Origin: Brachybacterium sacelli | GTDB taxonomy: Bacteria > Actinomycetota > Actinomycetes > Actinomycetales > Dermabacteraceae | Assembly: GCF_017876545.1 (NCBI RefSeq) | Contig: NZ_JAGIOD010000001.1 | Span: 1,488,001-1,552,000 of the forward strand | Direction: 5' to 3' | Length of the DNA: 64,000 nucleotides | Shown: positions 25,717 through 34,963 of the stretch, one piece after another | Layout: every line of letters begins with the position of its first letter | Numbering within the stretch: the stretch's first letter is position 1 | Translations under genes and position numbers: made by a program | The notes under the pieces: model-generated | The model's input: the letters and a program-made list of their open reading frames with translations, nothing else | Told to the model about the DNA's origin: nothing | The model's database searches: none

Positions 25717-27078
25717 TCAGCTCGTCTCCGCGTCGGGGCGACGGACGAGAATGCCGAGGCCCAGGCCGCCGACGGCAGCGATGAGCGCATAGGTGATCGT
25801 GTAGCCACCGGCCGTGAGCGCGACGAGCAGGAGGCCGGTGACGGCGGTCAGGGTGGAGGTGCTGAGCTGCTCGATCGATTGGAGGGCCGAGCTCACATGG
25901 CCGTGGCGCGTAGGTTCGGTGCGGGCGAGAGCTGCGGCGGAGATGCGGGGGTAGGCCATCCCCATTCCGGCGCCCATGAGGGCGCAGCCGCCGGCCGCGA
26001 GGGGCACGGTCGTCAATCCGGTGACGAGGGTGAGCACGGCCAGCGGGCCGATGACGACGAACGCGGCGGCGAGCCCGAGGCGGTCGGGAGTCCCGCTGTC
26101 GCTCGAGCGGTTGTGCAGCCAGGCTCCGGTGAACCATCCCAGTGCACCGACGGCGACCACGACCCCGGCCCCGGTCGGCGAGTAGTCGAGTTCTCGCTGG
26201 AGGTAGTGCGTGAGATAGATGTCCGTCGCTGCGACGGTGGCGCCCAGCAGTCCTCTCACGGCGATGAGCCGGGGTGGCCCGGGGCGGGCCCTGAGGGTTC
26301 CGACGGGCATGAGCTGGTACGTCGCGGCTGCGGTCACCACGACGGCCAGGACAGTGAGGGTGATCGCCCACGTCGTGGCCAGCTGCGCGGTGAGGTGGAG
26401 TCCGACGACGCCGAGGCAGGCGACGGCGGCCCACAGGCCGCGGCGCCCGAGGATCGGAGTGTCGCAGCGGGGGGTCGGGGCGCGACGGGCGACGTGGAGG
26501 AGCGCGATCAGTGCAGCAGCGCTGCCGAGGAGGATGAGGACGAACAACGCCCGCCAGTGCAGTCGGTCGACGACGACGCCCGTCAGCAGCGGGCCGATCA
26601 TCGCGGGCAGCAGCCAGGCGGTCACCAGCAGACCGAACATGCGCGGACGCAGCCGTTCGGGAAGGAGCTGGGCGATCAGGACGTACGTGATCACCGAGTC
26701 GATCCCTCCGCCCAGTCCCTGCAGGAGCCGCCCCGCGATGAACACGCTCATATCGGGCGCGATCGCACTGAGTGCGAGACCGAGCAGGAACATGCTCCCG
26801 CCGACGGCGAGCGGCGTGCGGATGCCGCTGCGGTCGGCCCAGTTCCCGCCGATGATCATCCCGAGCAGCCCGGTGGTGACCGTTGCCGCGAAGGCGAAGG
26901 AGTACCAGGAGTCCGCCTGCAGGTCAGCGGCGATGACGGGCAGGGCGGTGACGATCGCGTACGCCTCGAAGGCGATGAACATCATGAGGCACAGCACCCC
27001 TGCGACCGCGGTCCGGTGGGGCGTGGCCCAGAGCCGCTCCGCGGTCACCGCCGGGGCGGTGGCAGCGCGCCTGGTCAT
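25717..27078 (-). CDS. MFS multidrug-type transporter (DHA family)
   Basis: 453 aa with about 14 hydrophobic segments. MFS motif A-like 'GGNWADRSGIRTPLAVGG', and 'GRLLQGLGGGIDSVITYVLI' is typical of drug/proton antiporters. The ATG at 27078 overlaps the TGA of the oxidoreductase gene (ATGA), making it the last gene of a three-gene unit controlled from the SoxR box. It probably expels a redox-active or quinone-like toxin. Confidence 0.85.
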   Translation of the reverse strand: MTRRAATAPAVTAERLWATPHRTAVAGVLCLMMFIAFEAYAIVTALPVIAADLQADSWYSFAFAATVTTGLLGMIIGGNWADRSGIRTPLAVGGSMFLLGLALSAIAPDMSVFIAGRLLQGLGGGIDSVITYVLIAQLLPERLRPRMFGLLVTAWLLPAMIGPLLTGVVVDRLHWRALFVLILLGSAAALIALLHVARRAPTPRCDTPILGRRGLWAAVACLGVVGLHLTAQLATTWAITLTVLAVVVTAAATYQLMPVGTLRARPGPPRLIAVRGLLGATVAATDIYLTHYLQRELDYSPTGAGVVVAVGALGWFTGAWLHNRSSDSGTPDRLGLAAAFVVIGPLAVLTLVTGLTTVPLAAGGCALMGAGMGMAYPRISAAALARTEPTRHGHVSSALQSIEQLSTSTLTAVTGLLLVALTAGGYTITYALIAAVGGLGLGILVRRPDAETS

Positions 27079-28013
27079 GTCGCGCGGTGCTGGATCCGGA
27101 GGGCGACCTTGCCGCGGCCGTGCCCTGTCTCGACGTCCCGGTGGGCGTCCGCGACCTGGTCGAGTGCGTACTGCGCCCGCACGGTGACGTGGAGCTCGCC
27201 ACGGGAGCACAGGGTGAGCAACTCCGCCAGTCGCTCGGAGGACCGGTCACTGGTGATCCACCGGCAACCGAGTTCGCTCGCGAGCGACGGTTCGACGAGG
27301 GAGCCGATGCGACCACGGTCCTCCACGAGTCCGGTGGCGATAGTCAGGCTGCCGTGGCCGGCCGCGTCGAGGGCGAGGTCGATCCCGTCCGGGCCTGCCG
27401 CCTCCCGGAGACGGTCGAGTTCACCCTCTCCGTAGACGACGGGGATCGCGCCGAGTCGGCGCAGGTGGTCCCGGTTGCTCACGCTGGCGGTTCCGATCAC
27501 GCGCAGCCCTCGTCGGCGCGCCAGTTGCACAGCCATCGTGCCGACACCGCCGGCGGCACCGTGGACGAGGAGTGTCTCGCCGGGCCGGGCCTCGAGCCGA
27601 TCCAGCGCGGTGTGCGCAGTCTGCCCCGAGGCGGACAGGCACCCGGCGGTCAGGAGATCGACATCCGCTGGCAGGACGACGACCTGGTCGGCAGGAGCGC
27701 TGACGTACTCGGCGTAGCACCCCAGCAGGCGGAAGCCGGAGACCTCCTGACCTTCGCGCAGCCCTTCGACCTCGCGGCCCACCTGGACGATCGTGCCGGA
27801 GAACTCGTTGCCGAGCACCTGCGGGAAGGTGATGGTCGCGCCGGGCGGGGTCCATCCGGCACGGATCGCTGCATCGGTCAGTTGGACTCCCGCGACCGAC
27901 ACCCGCACCAGTACGTCGCCGTCCCCCACCTGAGGCAGCGGCAACTCCCTCACATTCAGGTGGTCGGCCGGCCCGAACTCGTCGATCGCTGCCGCCCGCA
28001 TGATCCCCGGCAT
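27075..28013 (-). CDS. Zinc-independent quinone oxidoreductase-like protein (MDR family)
   Basis: 312 aa. The GroES-like N-terminal domain (GPADHLNVRELPLPQVGDGDVLVRV) and the Rossmann motif 'LLVHGAAGGVGTMAVQLARRRG' fit quinone reductases. The zinc-ligand Cys/His set of alcohol dehydrogenases is absent. It reduces quinones or enones with NADPH. The ATG at 28013 overlaps the stop of the FrnE-like gene, so the two are translationally coupled. Position under the SoxR box fits a role in removing redox-cycling compounds. Confidence 0.85.
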   Translation of the reverse strand: MPGIMRAAAIDEFGPADHLNVRELPLPQVGDGDVLVRVSVAGVQLTDAAIRAGWTPPGATITFPQVLGNEFSGTIVQVGREVEGLREGQEVSGFRLLGCYAEYVSAPADQVVVLPADVDLLTAGCLSASGQTAHTALDRLEARPGETLLVHGAAGGVGTMAVQLARRRGLRVIGTASVSNRDHLRRLGAIPVVYGEGELDRLREAAGPDGIDLALDAAGHGSLTIATGLVEDRGRIGSLVEPSLASELGCRWITSDRSSERLAELLTLCSRGELHVTVRAQYALDQVADAHRDVETGHGRGKVALRIQHRAT

Positions 28014-28663
28014 CAGGCCACCGCCCCGGATGCTGCGGAGCGGACGAAGGTCTCCAGCTCGTGGACGCTGCGCGCCCCGGACAGCTGCCGCGCGCCGCAC
28101 ACCACCGCCGGCACCTCACCGACATCTCGGGAACGCGCCTCGTGATGGTCATCGAGCACGTCGGTCACGAAATCATCCGACTCGGCCAGGGCACGTACGT
28201 CCCCGGGGTCCAACCCGGCCTGGACTCCGATGCGCACCAGCTGATCCCAGTCCTCCAGATCGTGGTGGTGTTCCAGATGAGCGGCGAACATCGCGTCCCA
28301 CGCGGCAGCGGTGTCCAGTCCGCGCGCTGCGACCAGGGCGAGGACCCGATGCGCGTCGCGGGAGTCGATGGCGCGCACGGAGTCCATTCGGATCGTCAGG
28401 CCGTCCTCCCGAGCTGAACGCTGGATGCGATCCCGCAGCCCCGCCCACTCCTCGCTGCTCAGTCCCCAGACGGAGAGCGCTAAGTCCCTGACCAGGCGAC
28501 GTCCGGTCGCCGGGCCCTGCGGCTCCAGCAGGTAGCTTCGATGCGCGACCCTGGCGGGCACCCCGGTCCGCGTGATCGCGGCGGCGATCCGACGATGACC
28601 CATCCAGCACCACGGACAGCGGATGTCGGCCCACACATGCAGCTCCGTCCCGGTCGATGTCAT
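28013..28663 (-). CDS. DsbA-family oxidoreductase (FrnE-like)
   Basis: 216 aa thioredoxin-fold protein with a CPWC active site at the N-terminus (DIRCPWCWMGHRR) and a long helical insertion. No signal peptide, so it is a cytoplasmic FrnE-type enzyme rather than a secreted DsbA. The cis-Pro loop is 'EVPAVVCG'. FrnE proteins act in oxidative-stress tolerance or polyketide pathways. It is the first gene of the minus-strand operon facing SoxR. Confidence 0.87.
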   Translation of the reverse strand: MTSTGTELHVWADIRCPWCWMGHRRIAAAITRTGVPARVAHRSYLLEPQGPATGRRLVRDLALSVWGLSSEEWAGLRDRIQRSAREDGLTIRMDSVRAIDSRDAHRVLALVAARGLDTAAAWDAMFAAHLEHHHDLEDWDQLVRIGVQAGLDPGDVRALAESDDFVTDVLDDHHEARSRDVGEVPAVVCGARQLSGARSVHELETFVRSAASGAVA

Positions 28664-28723
28664 GACGTCCTCTTCCTCAGATCTCGGCCGCCCGGTCGGT
28701 GCGGCCGGGTACAGTCGACTTCA

Positions 28724-28744
28724 TCAAGTCGACTTGACGTCAAG
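28724..28744. promoter_or_regulatory. SoxR box in the divergent soxR / FrnE promoter
   Basis: TCAAGTCGACTTGA (28724-28737) is a perfect 14-bp palindrome of the SoxR-box type (CCTCAAGTTAACTTGAGG core in enterobacteria). It overlaps a second perfect palindrome, CTTGACGTCAAG (28733-28744), which holds a minus-strand -35 TTGACG. It lies between soxR and the FrnE operon. Confidence 0.75.
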
Positions 28745-28756
28745 AGGGGAGTGCAG

Positions 28757-29209
28757 GTGTCCCGGATCGCGCCCGAGCTCGTCTGGCTCAAGCCACAGCA
28801 GGTCTCTCAGCGTGCCGGTGTGAGCGTTCCGACCCTGCACTACTACGAGAGCCGCGGCCTCATATCCAGCCGGCGTACCAGCGGTAACCGACGTGAGTAC
28901 CGCAGGGACACACTGCGGGTCATCGCCTTCATCCGTGCCGCTCAACGCGTGGGGGTATCGCTCGAGGAGATCAAGGACGCGCTCGCAGAACTGCCCGATC
29001 AGCGCGTCCCCACCGCACGTGACTGGAAGCGCTTGTCGCGGCGCTGGCACGACGACCTCACCCTCCGCATCGAGGAGCTCACGGCTCTGCGCGACCGGTT
29101 CTCCGACTGCATCGGATGCGGTTGCCTGTCCCTGAAGTCCTGTCCCTACTCCAACCCTGACGATGTCCTCGGAAAGGTCGGCCCCGGCGCCCGGCGTTTT
29201 CCCCACTGA
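28757..29209 (+). CDS. soxR: Redox-sensitive transcriptional activator SoxR
   Basis: 150 aa MerR-family protein. The HTH (QVSQRAGVSVPTLHYYESRGLISSRRTSGNRREY) is followed by the dimerisation helix and the [2Fe-2S] motif CIGCGCLSLKSC (C-x2-C-x-C-x6-C), all four Cys present. Oxidation of the cluster by redox-cycling drugs activates transcription. GTG at 28757 was chosen because GAGGGGA is six bases upstream; an in-frame GTG at 28751 is too close to it. It is divergent from the FrnE / quinone reductase / MFS operon with a SoxR box between. Confidence 0.93.
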   Translation: MSRIAPELVWLKPQQVSQRAGVSVPTLHYYESRGLISSRRTSGNRREYRRDTLRVIAFIRAAQRVGVSLEEIKDALAELPDQRVPTARDWKRLSRRWHDDLTLRIEELTALRDRFSDCIGCGCLSLKSCPYSNPDDVLGKVGPGARRFPH

Positions 29210-29296
29210 CGTCGGCACGCCACCGTTCGACCTCGACCTCGACGTCGGTGTCGTGCTCGAGCGATGGGCCCTGCGATGGCGGGTCGTCGTGAACGC

Positions 29297-30547
29297 TCAG
29301 CAGGGCACCGACACCTCGGGCGTGGCCGACGTGGCAACCGCGGCCCGCCATTGCTGCCGCCGGTGCACAAGGTAGGACCAGCCGGCGACCGCCAGGCCCA
29401 GCACGGCGAGCACGACGCCGGTCCACGCGGGGGCGAGCAGACCCCAGCCCGCGGCGAGCACGGCCGCGCCCAGCGCCGCACCCAAGGAGTTGCCGATGTT
29501 CAGCGCCGAATGGTGCAGGGCCGCGGCGAGGGAGGGTGCATCCGGGGAGGCGTCCAGCAGGAACAGCTGCAGTGACGGGCCCATCAGCTGGGAGGTCACG
29601 GCGATTACGAACAGCAGGAGCATCCCGGCGACGGCCTGGTGGGCGACGAGCGCGAACACGGCGAGGCTGAGCGCCATGCCGGCCAGTCCGAGGAAGATGG
29701 TGCCGTAGATGCTGCGGTCCGCGAGACGACCGGCCAGGATGTTGCCCGCCGTCATGCCGATGCCGAACACGAGCAGCGCGAGCGGCACCGCCTGCTCGCC
29801 GAGCCCCATCACGCCCGGCACGATCTCGCCGATGTAGCTGTACACGGCGAACATGCCGCCGAAGCCGATGGAGCCGATGCCGAGGGCGAACCACACCTGG
29901 GCGCGCCGCAGGGCCCGCAGCTCCCCGCGGATCGACCCGGTGGCCCCGGTGTTCGTGGGTTCCGGCACCAGGCGCCAGATCGCGAGGGTGCTGACCGCGG
30001 CGACCAGCACGACGATCAGGTAGGCCCAGCGCCAGCCCACGCTCTGGCCGAGTGCGGTGGAGGCCGGGACCCCGATCATGGTGGCGATCGTCAGGCCCAG
30101 CATCACCAGGGAGACCGAGCGAGCGCGGCGGCCGGCGGGCGAGAGCCGGGCAGCGACCAAGGAGGCGACCCCGAAGTAGGCGCCGTGGGGGAGGCCGGAG
30201 AGGAAGCGGGCCGAGCCCAGGACCGCGAAGTCCGGTGCCATGGCCGAGAGCAGGTTCCCGAGCCCGATCAGGGCGATCAGCAGCACCAACAGCCGTGAGC
30301 GCGGCATCCGCACCGCGGCGATCGTCACCAGCGGGGCACCGATCACCACGCCCAGGGCGTACAGGGTGATGAGCAGGCCCGCCTGCGGGACGGACACCTG
30401 AAGGGACTGCGCGATCTGCGGCAGCAGCCCCATGCTGGCGAACTCGGTGGTGCCGATCGCGAAGGCACCCAGCGACATGGCCAGGATGACCAGCCGCAGA
30501 CGGCTGGGGGACAGCGGGGCGTGCGGGCTCGGGGAAGGAGAGGTCAC
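29297..30547 (-). CDS. MFS transporter, AraJ/DHA1 type
   Basis: 416 aa with 12 membrane helices. The N-terminal 'LGAFAIGTTEFASMGLLPQIA' and 'GLPHGAYFGVASLVAARL' are typical of AraJ/YdeA-like sugar-efflux and drug antiporters. The GTG at 30547 has GGAG six bases upstream; an ATG at 30577 has none. The gene is convergent with soxR and monocistronic. The substrate is unknown. Confidence 0.83.
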   Translation of the reverse strand: MTSPSPSPHAPLSPSRLRLVILAMSLGAFAIGTTEFASMGLLPQIAQSLQVSVPQAGLLITLYALGVVIGAPLVTIAAVRMPRSRLLVLLIALIGLGNLLSAMAPDFAVLGSARFLSGLPHGAYFGVASLVAARLSPAGRRARSVSLVMLGLTIATMIGVPASTALGQSVGWRWAYLIVVLVAAVSTLAIWRLVPEPTNTGATGSIRGELRALRRAQVWFALGIGSIGFGGMFAVYSYIGEIVPGVMGLGEQAVPLALLVFGIGMTAGNILAGRLADRSIYGTIFLGLAGMALSLAVFALVAHQAVAGMLLLFVIAVTSQLMGPSLQLFLLDASPDAPSLAAALHHSALNIGNSLGAALGAAVLAAGWGLLAPAWTGVVLAVLGLAVAGWSYLVHRRQQWRAAVATSATPEVSVPC

Positions 30548-30638
30548 GAGGGCTCCAGCGCGGGTCGGGCAAGGCATCGCTGCCGACGCTGGAAGCGGTG
30601 AGGACCGTCCGATCCTATAGGTGGGGTGGGACGCCGTG

Positions 30639-31112
30639 TCACCGCAGCCGCTCGAGCGTGCCGTCGAGCAGCGCGGGCGTCGCCCGATCCACGACCTGCA
30701 GCACCCGGGAGGAGTCCACGACCGGCGAGAGGCCGGGGACGTCGGACCCGGTGAGGACCATCCCCGCCAGGTAGACGACGACCAGACCGATCACGAGCCC
30801 GAGCGCTGCGCCGAGGAGCCGGTCGATGATGCCCAGGTGCACGCGGTCGACCCCGCGGCGCACCATCTCCCCGATCCGGCCGCCGATGCCGCTGCCGACG
30901 AGGAGCAGCGCGATGAGCGAACCGAGCACGGCCACCATGCGCCAGGGCGGGTCGACGGCGTCGGAGACGTAGGGCGTCACCCAGACGGCCGCGGCCGCTC
31001 CGGCGGCGAGACCGAGCAGCGCCCCCAAGGTCGCTGCGAACCCCGACCGCAGGCCGGAGGCCGCGGTGCCCAGCAGAATCAGCACGATCACCGCGTCGAC
31101 GATCCAGACCAT
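30639..31112 (-). CDS. CvpA family membrane protein
   Basis: 157 aa. It starts 'MVWIVDAVIVLILLGTAASGLRSGFAATLGALLGL', with the CvpA pattern of Asp in helix 1 and 'G(W/L)xxG' before helix 2, and has four helices in total. CvpA proteins are linked to colicin V production and envelope stress. GAGGTGA lies before the ATG. It is alone; the 186 bp up to 31298 holds nothing recognisable. Confidence 0.8.
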   Translation of the reverse strand: MVWIVDAVIVLILLGTAASGLRSGFAATLGALLGLAAGAAAAVWVTPYVSDAVDPPWRMVAVLGSLIALLLVGSGIGGRIGEMVRRGVDRVHLGIIDRLLGAALGLVIGLVVVYLAGMVLTGSDVPGLSPVVDSSRVLQVVDRATPALLDGTLERLR

Positions 31113-31298
31113 TGTTCACCTCTCTCGCGTGTGGCGGTCACGAAGCGGGCATCGTGCCATGGGGGCCTGAACGGATGACCACCGCGTCCTGGGAGCCGAA
31201 GCCCTGCGGAACGCCCTCGCTCTCGTGGCGACCTCGGGTATCGCCGCGCACCGCATGAGCTGTGGTTCCGCCGCCCGAAACAGGCCGCGACGTGATCC

Positions 31299-33488
31299 TC
31301 AGACCCGCTCGACGGCATGCACCGTCCCCGCGAGGTCGACGAACACGACGCAGTCGCCGAAGGCGACGCCGGGAGCCAGCACGGGAGCGGTGCTGATCCG
31401 GGTGATCTGCTCGATGTCTCCCGTGGCGAGGTGAACGGCGGTGACCAGTCCGGAGTGGCTGGCCGCATAGACGACCCCGTCGACGAGCACGAAACCTTCG
31501 TCAAGGATCCGTTCCGCGGTCGCATGGCGCGCCAGCTCCTGTCCGGTCACGGGGTCGACGCGGACGATCTCCCCGCTCTCAGTGGCCATGACGAGATCAC
31601 CATCGTCGGTGACCGCTTCGCGGGCGTACTGGAAGGACCCCTCGAGGCGCCAGCGAGTGCTGCCGTCCGTCGGCTCGAGGCACCAGGCGTCATCGATGCC
31701 TGAGGCGATCACCCCGCCGTCGGGCAGCACCGTGATCGCATCGTTCCACGGCCCGTAGATGAAGCGCTGGTAGCTTCCGGCCTTCTCCGTCAGCGACGTC
31801 GTCCACAGGGGAGTGCCGGTGCGGCCATCCAGCGCGTGGACGCAGCCGTCGCCGACCCCGAGGAAGACCCGTTCCCCGTCGGATGCCGGGGCTCCCATCG
31901 AGGGGGCCGGGAGCTCGACGGTCCACAGCGGCCTCCCGGACTCCACGTCGAGGGCATGCAGGGTGGAGCCGGAGCAGGCCATGAGCGCTTCGGTGCCTGC
32001 GAGAGGGCCGGCGCCGGGGTCCGCCGCGAACGGGGCGTCGGCGTCGTACCTCCACCGCTGCGAACCATCCGCCGCGAGGAGATGGAGGAATCCGGCGGTG
32101 TCGGGGACCGCCACCGACCGACCGTCACCCAGGGTGAGGAGATCGTGCCGGACCTCGCCGGCCACCTGGCAGGACCACTGCGTCGTGCCGGAGGGATCGA
32201 GACCGAGGACCTGTCCGGAACTGTCGGCGACGACGAGCAGCTCACCGTCGTCCCAGCGGACGCGGGCCGGGCTGCCCTGGATCATGCCCTCGAGACGGGT
32301 CTCCCAGGCGATCCCCCGGTCACCGCGGACGAACGGGACGGTGAGCAGGCGATTTCCCGACTGGTCCTCAGGGCGCACCCGTACCTGCACGCGGTTGTCC
32401 CCGCGTGCGAGGAGCGAAGCCTCCAGCGACCCCGAGAACCGACGTCGGCGGCCCTGCAGCGGTGTCCACCGGAGATCGTCATTGCGTCCGGCGTAGACCG
32501 AGGTGTCGTAGAGGGTGGCGTCGACGGACCCGCGGAACGAGCCGGGCAGCGTCACGTCGAGCGCGAGGGACGCTACGTCGCCGCCCGTGACCACCTCGCG
32601 CGGCATCCAGTCGTCCTTCCCGTGCTCGGGTCGCAGATCATAGGTGGTGACGGGCGTTCGCACCGTCCTCGCCGGCGCCGAGACGTCAGGGATCTCGACC
32701 CGCGTGACCTCGAGGCGGTCGATCCGTCCTGTCAGCTCGTAGTAGGCGGCATCGATCTTCACGGCCGCGGCTTCCAGCTGATCGCGTCGATTCACGCGAG
32801 TCAGCAGCTCACGGTGGGTGTGCCCAGTCAGGTGCAGAGGGATCGGATGCCGGGACAGCACGTCCTCGAACTGCTGCTGATTGGCGACGTAGTAGTACCC
32901 CTCGCCCATCGGGAAATGGGTCACGAGGATTCGCGGCAGGTTCTTCGCGCCCGACATCGCCTCGTCCAGATCCGTCAGGGCCCGGTCCGACCACCAGGCG
33001 ACCTCCTGCTGATGGGTGGTGGTGTCCGCCAGGATGACCCGCACCCCGCCGGCGTCCCGGACCCGCACGTCCTCGCCGATGAAGCGGTGTCGCCTCTGCG
33101 CGGCGGTCGGGTCCCACCGGGTCTCATGATTGCCGGGGACCGCGACGATCCGGTCCCGCAGTGCATCGGGAACGGCGGCGTCGAAAGCTTCGTACTCCGC
33201 GACCGTCCCGTGCTCGGTGACGTCCCCTCCGTGCATCACCAGGTCGGGAGCGAACTGCTCGACGGCGCCTAACACCGCGCCCAGCCGCGTCATCGTCTCC
33301 TCGTTCTCGGGATCCGTGTGCGTATCGGCGAGGAAGACGAAGCGCAGCAGGCCCGTGCCGGAAGGGTCGGCGGGCTGCGGCATGCCGCTCGCCGCGGCGG
33401 CGGGTTCGGCATGGGCGACCGCAGCACCTGCTGCACCGACGGTGGAGAGCGCCGTGAGAGCGGTGCGGCGGGAGAGGCGGTGGGTCAT
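31299..33488 (-). CDS. Exported metallophosphatase with C-terminal PQQ-like beta-propeller
   Basis: 729 aa. A Tat-type signal (LSRRTALTALSTVGAAGAAVAHA) opens the protein. The calcineurin-like phosphoesterase domain has all blocks: 'FLADTHTD' (DxH), 'HGGDVTEHG' (GD), 'VPGNHET' (GNHE), 'LVTHFP' (H) and 'LTGHTHRE' (GHxH). After a linker, residues ~390-729 are repeated 'W...dG.vyv...dg.l.ALd..tG...W' blades as in PQQ/BamB propellers. The ATG overlaps the sulfatase stop by four bases, and it is the last gene of the GlcNAc operon. Substrate unknown; a sugar phosphate or phosphodiester in the glycan is possible. Confidence 0.85.
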   Translation of the reverse strand: MTHRLSRRTALTALSTVGAAGAAVAHAEPAAAASGMPQPADPSGTGLLRFVFLADTHTDPENEETMTRLGAVLGAVEQFAPDLVMHGGDVTEHGTVAEYEAFDAAVPDALRDRIVAVPGNHETRWDPTAAQRRHRFIGEDVRVRDAGGVRVILADTTTHQQEVAWWSDRALTDLDEAMSGAKNLPRILVTHFPMGEGYYYVANQQQFEDVLSRHPIPLHLTGHTHRELLTRVNRRDQLEAAAVKIDAAYYELTGRIDRLEVTRVEIPDVSAPARTVRTPVTTYDLRPEHGKDDWMPREVVTGGDVASLALDVTLPGSFRGSVDATLYDTSVYAGRNDDLRWTPLQGRRRRFSGSLEASLLARGDNRVQVRVRPEDQSGNRLLTVPFVRGDRGIAWETRLEGMIQGSPARVRWDDGELLVVADSSGQVLGLDPSGTTQWSCQVAGEVRHDLLTLGDGRSVAVPDTAGFLHLLAADGSQRWRYDADAPFAADPGAGPLAGTEALMACSGSTLHALDVESGRPLWTVELPAPSMGAPASDGERVFLGVGDGCVHALDGRTGTPLWTTSLTEKAGSYQRFIYGPWNDAITVLPDGGVIASGIDDAWCLEPTDGSTRWRLEGSFQYAREAVTDDGDLVMATESGEIVRVDPVTGQELARHATAERILDEGFVLVDGVVYAASHSGLVTAVHLATGDIEQITRISTAPVLAPGVAFGDCVVFVDLAGTVHAVERV

Positions 33489-34933
33489 GGTGTCGCCCTT
33501 CGACGGTGGAGGAGGGGAGGGGGTCCTGGGGGTGACTGGTCCGGATGCGGCTCGTCGCCGAGCTCGGCCTGCAGCTCCCACAGCCGACGAGTGAGCTGCC
33601 TGCGCACCTCGGCATACGACGGATCGTGAGCAACATTGAGCATCTCGCTCGGATCGGCTCGGAGATCGTAGAGCTCCCATTCCGGGACGAAGCGACGCGT
33701 GGAGGAGCCCGGATGCCCCAGGCCGTCGTTGTAGAAGTAGATGAGCTTGTAGCGCTCGGTGCGCAGCCCGTAGTGCGCGAGCACATGGGATTCGCGGTCG
33801 TCGTTCTCGTAATAGCGGTAGTAGACGGCATCCTGTGTCGGCGTCGTCGCCCCGCACAGCTGCGGGAAGACGCTCACGCCCTGCATGTCCGCATGAGGCT
33901 CGACGCCGGCGGCATCGAGGATCGTGCGCGCGACGTCGACATTGGTGACCAGCTGCTGCATCGGCGGGCCGGGTTCGATGCGCCGTGGGTAGCTGACCAG
34001 CAGCGGCATCCGCATCGACTCCTCGTAGATGAAGCGCTTGTCGAACCAACCGTGATCTCCGAGGAAGAATCCCTGGTCGGAGCTGTACATCAGCAGCGTG
34101 TCGTCGAACTCGTCCCGTTGCTCCAACCACTGCGTGACCCGGCCGACGCTGTCATCGACCGCCGCGACGCAGTCGAGGTAGTCCTCCATGTACCGCTGGT
34201 ACTTCCAGCGGACGAGCTGCTCACGGGAGAGATCCTCGGGAGGGTCGATCTTGAAGTCGTGGGGCGTGAGGTGGTCGGCGACGCGCATGGCGGCCAGGTG
34301 GGCGGCCGACGAGCGAGTCGCGTAATCGTCCTCGAACGTCCGGGGCAGCGGGATCGGCTCGCGATGCAGCCCCGCGTGCGCCCTGTCGGGCTGCCAGTTG
34401 CGATGGGGCGCCTTGTGATAGATGAGCAGGCACCACGGCTCCTCTCCCTCCAGCGACTCGACCCACGCCAGGCCGCGGTCGGTGAGCACGTCGGTGACGT
34501 AGCCCTCGGCGATCTCCACTCCCTCGGGGGAGAGGAGCTGGGGATCGAAGTACTCTCCTTGGCCGCGCAGCACTTCCCAGTGGTCGAAACCCTGGGGATC
34601 GTGCCCCTCGCCCTCCCCGAGATGCCATTTGCCCACGATTCCTGTGCGATAGCCGGCAGCCTGCAGCTGACCGGCGAACGTCGGCAGCGAGGCGTCGAAG
34701 GAGGAGTGGAGCGTGGTGACGCCGTTGCGGTGACTGTGCTGGCCGGTGAGGATCGATGCCCGGCTCGGCGTACAGACCGAGTTCGTGCAGAAGCACGCGT
34801 CCACCCGGCGCCCGCGCTCGGCGATCGCGTCGAGGTGCGGGGTGCTCGTGACGACGGATCCGTAGGCGCTGATGGCGTGGCTGGCATGGTCGTCGGACAG
34901 GATGAGCAGGATGTTGGGTCGGCGGTCGGTCAT
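33485..34933 (-). CDS. Sulfatase (type I, formylglycine-dependent)
   Basis: 482 aa. The active-site signature is C54-T-P-S-R58 followed by ASILTG, in which the Cys is converted to formylglycine by an FGE enzyme. Metal ligands are in 'ILSDDHASH' and 'SSDQGFFLGDHG', and 'GIVGKWHLG' carries the Lys/His pair. No signal peptide is present, so it should act in the cytoplasm. It lies in an operon with GlcNAc kinase and a GH89 enzyme, so sulfated N-acetylglucosamine (or glucosamine/uronate) is the likely target. The C-terminal ~20 residues are Pro/Arg-rich. Confidence 0.9.
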   Translation of the reverse strand: MTDRRPNILLILSDDHASHAISAYGSVVTSTPHLDAIAERGRRVDACFCTNSVCTPSRASILTGQHSHRNGVTTLHSSFDASLPTFAGQLQAAGYRTGIVGKWHLGEGEGHDPQGFDHWEVLRGQGEYFDPQLLSPEGVEIAEGYVTDVLTDRGLAWVESLEGEEPWCLLIYHKAPHRNWQPDRAHAGLHREPIPLPRTFEDDYATRSSAAHLAAMRVADHLTPHDFKIDPPEDLSREQLVRWKYQRYMEDYLDCVAAVDDSVGRVTQWLEQRDEFDDTLLMYSSDQGFFLGDHGWFDKRFIYEESMRMPLLVSYPRRIEPGPPMQQLVTNVDVARTILDAAGVEPHADMQGVSVFPQLCGATTPTQDAVYYRYYENDDRESHVLAHYGLRTERYKLIYFYNDGLGHPGSSTRRFVPEWELYDLRADPSEMLNVAHDPSYAEVRRQLTRRLWELQAELGDEPHPDQSPPGPPPLLHRRRATP

Positions 34934-34963
34934 GATCCTCCTCGGGGGAACCTGGTGGGGGCC

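Noticed and set aside
22662..25808. Very long open frame (>1000 codons) antisense to the oxidoreductase, DUF2277 and DUF418 genes
   Set aside because: It is the GC-rich third-position shadow of real genes on the plus strand, with low-complexity Arg/Gly/His composition and no domain.
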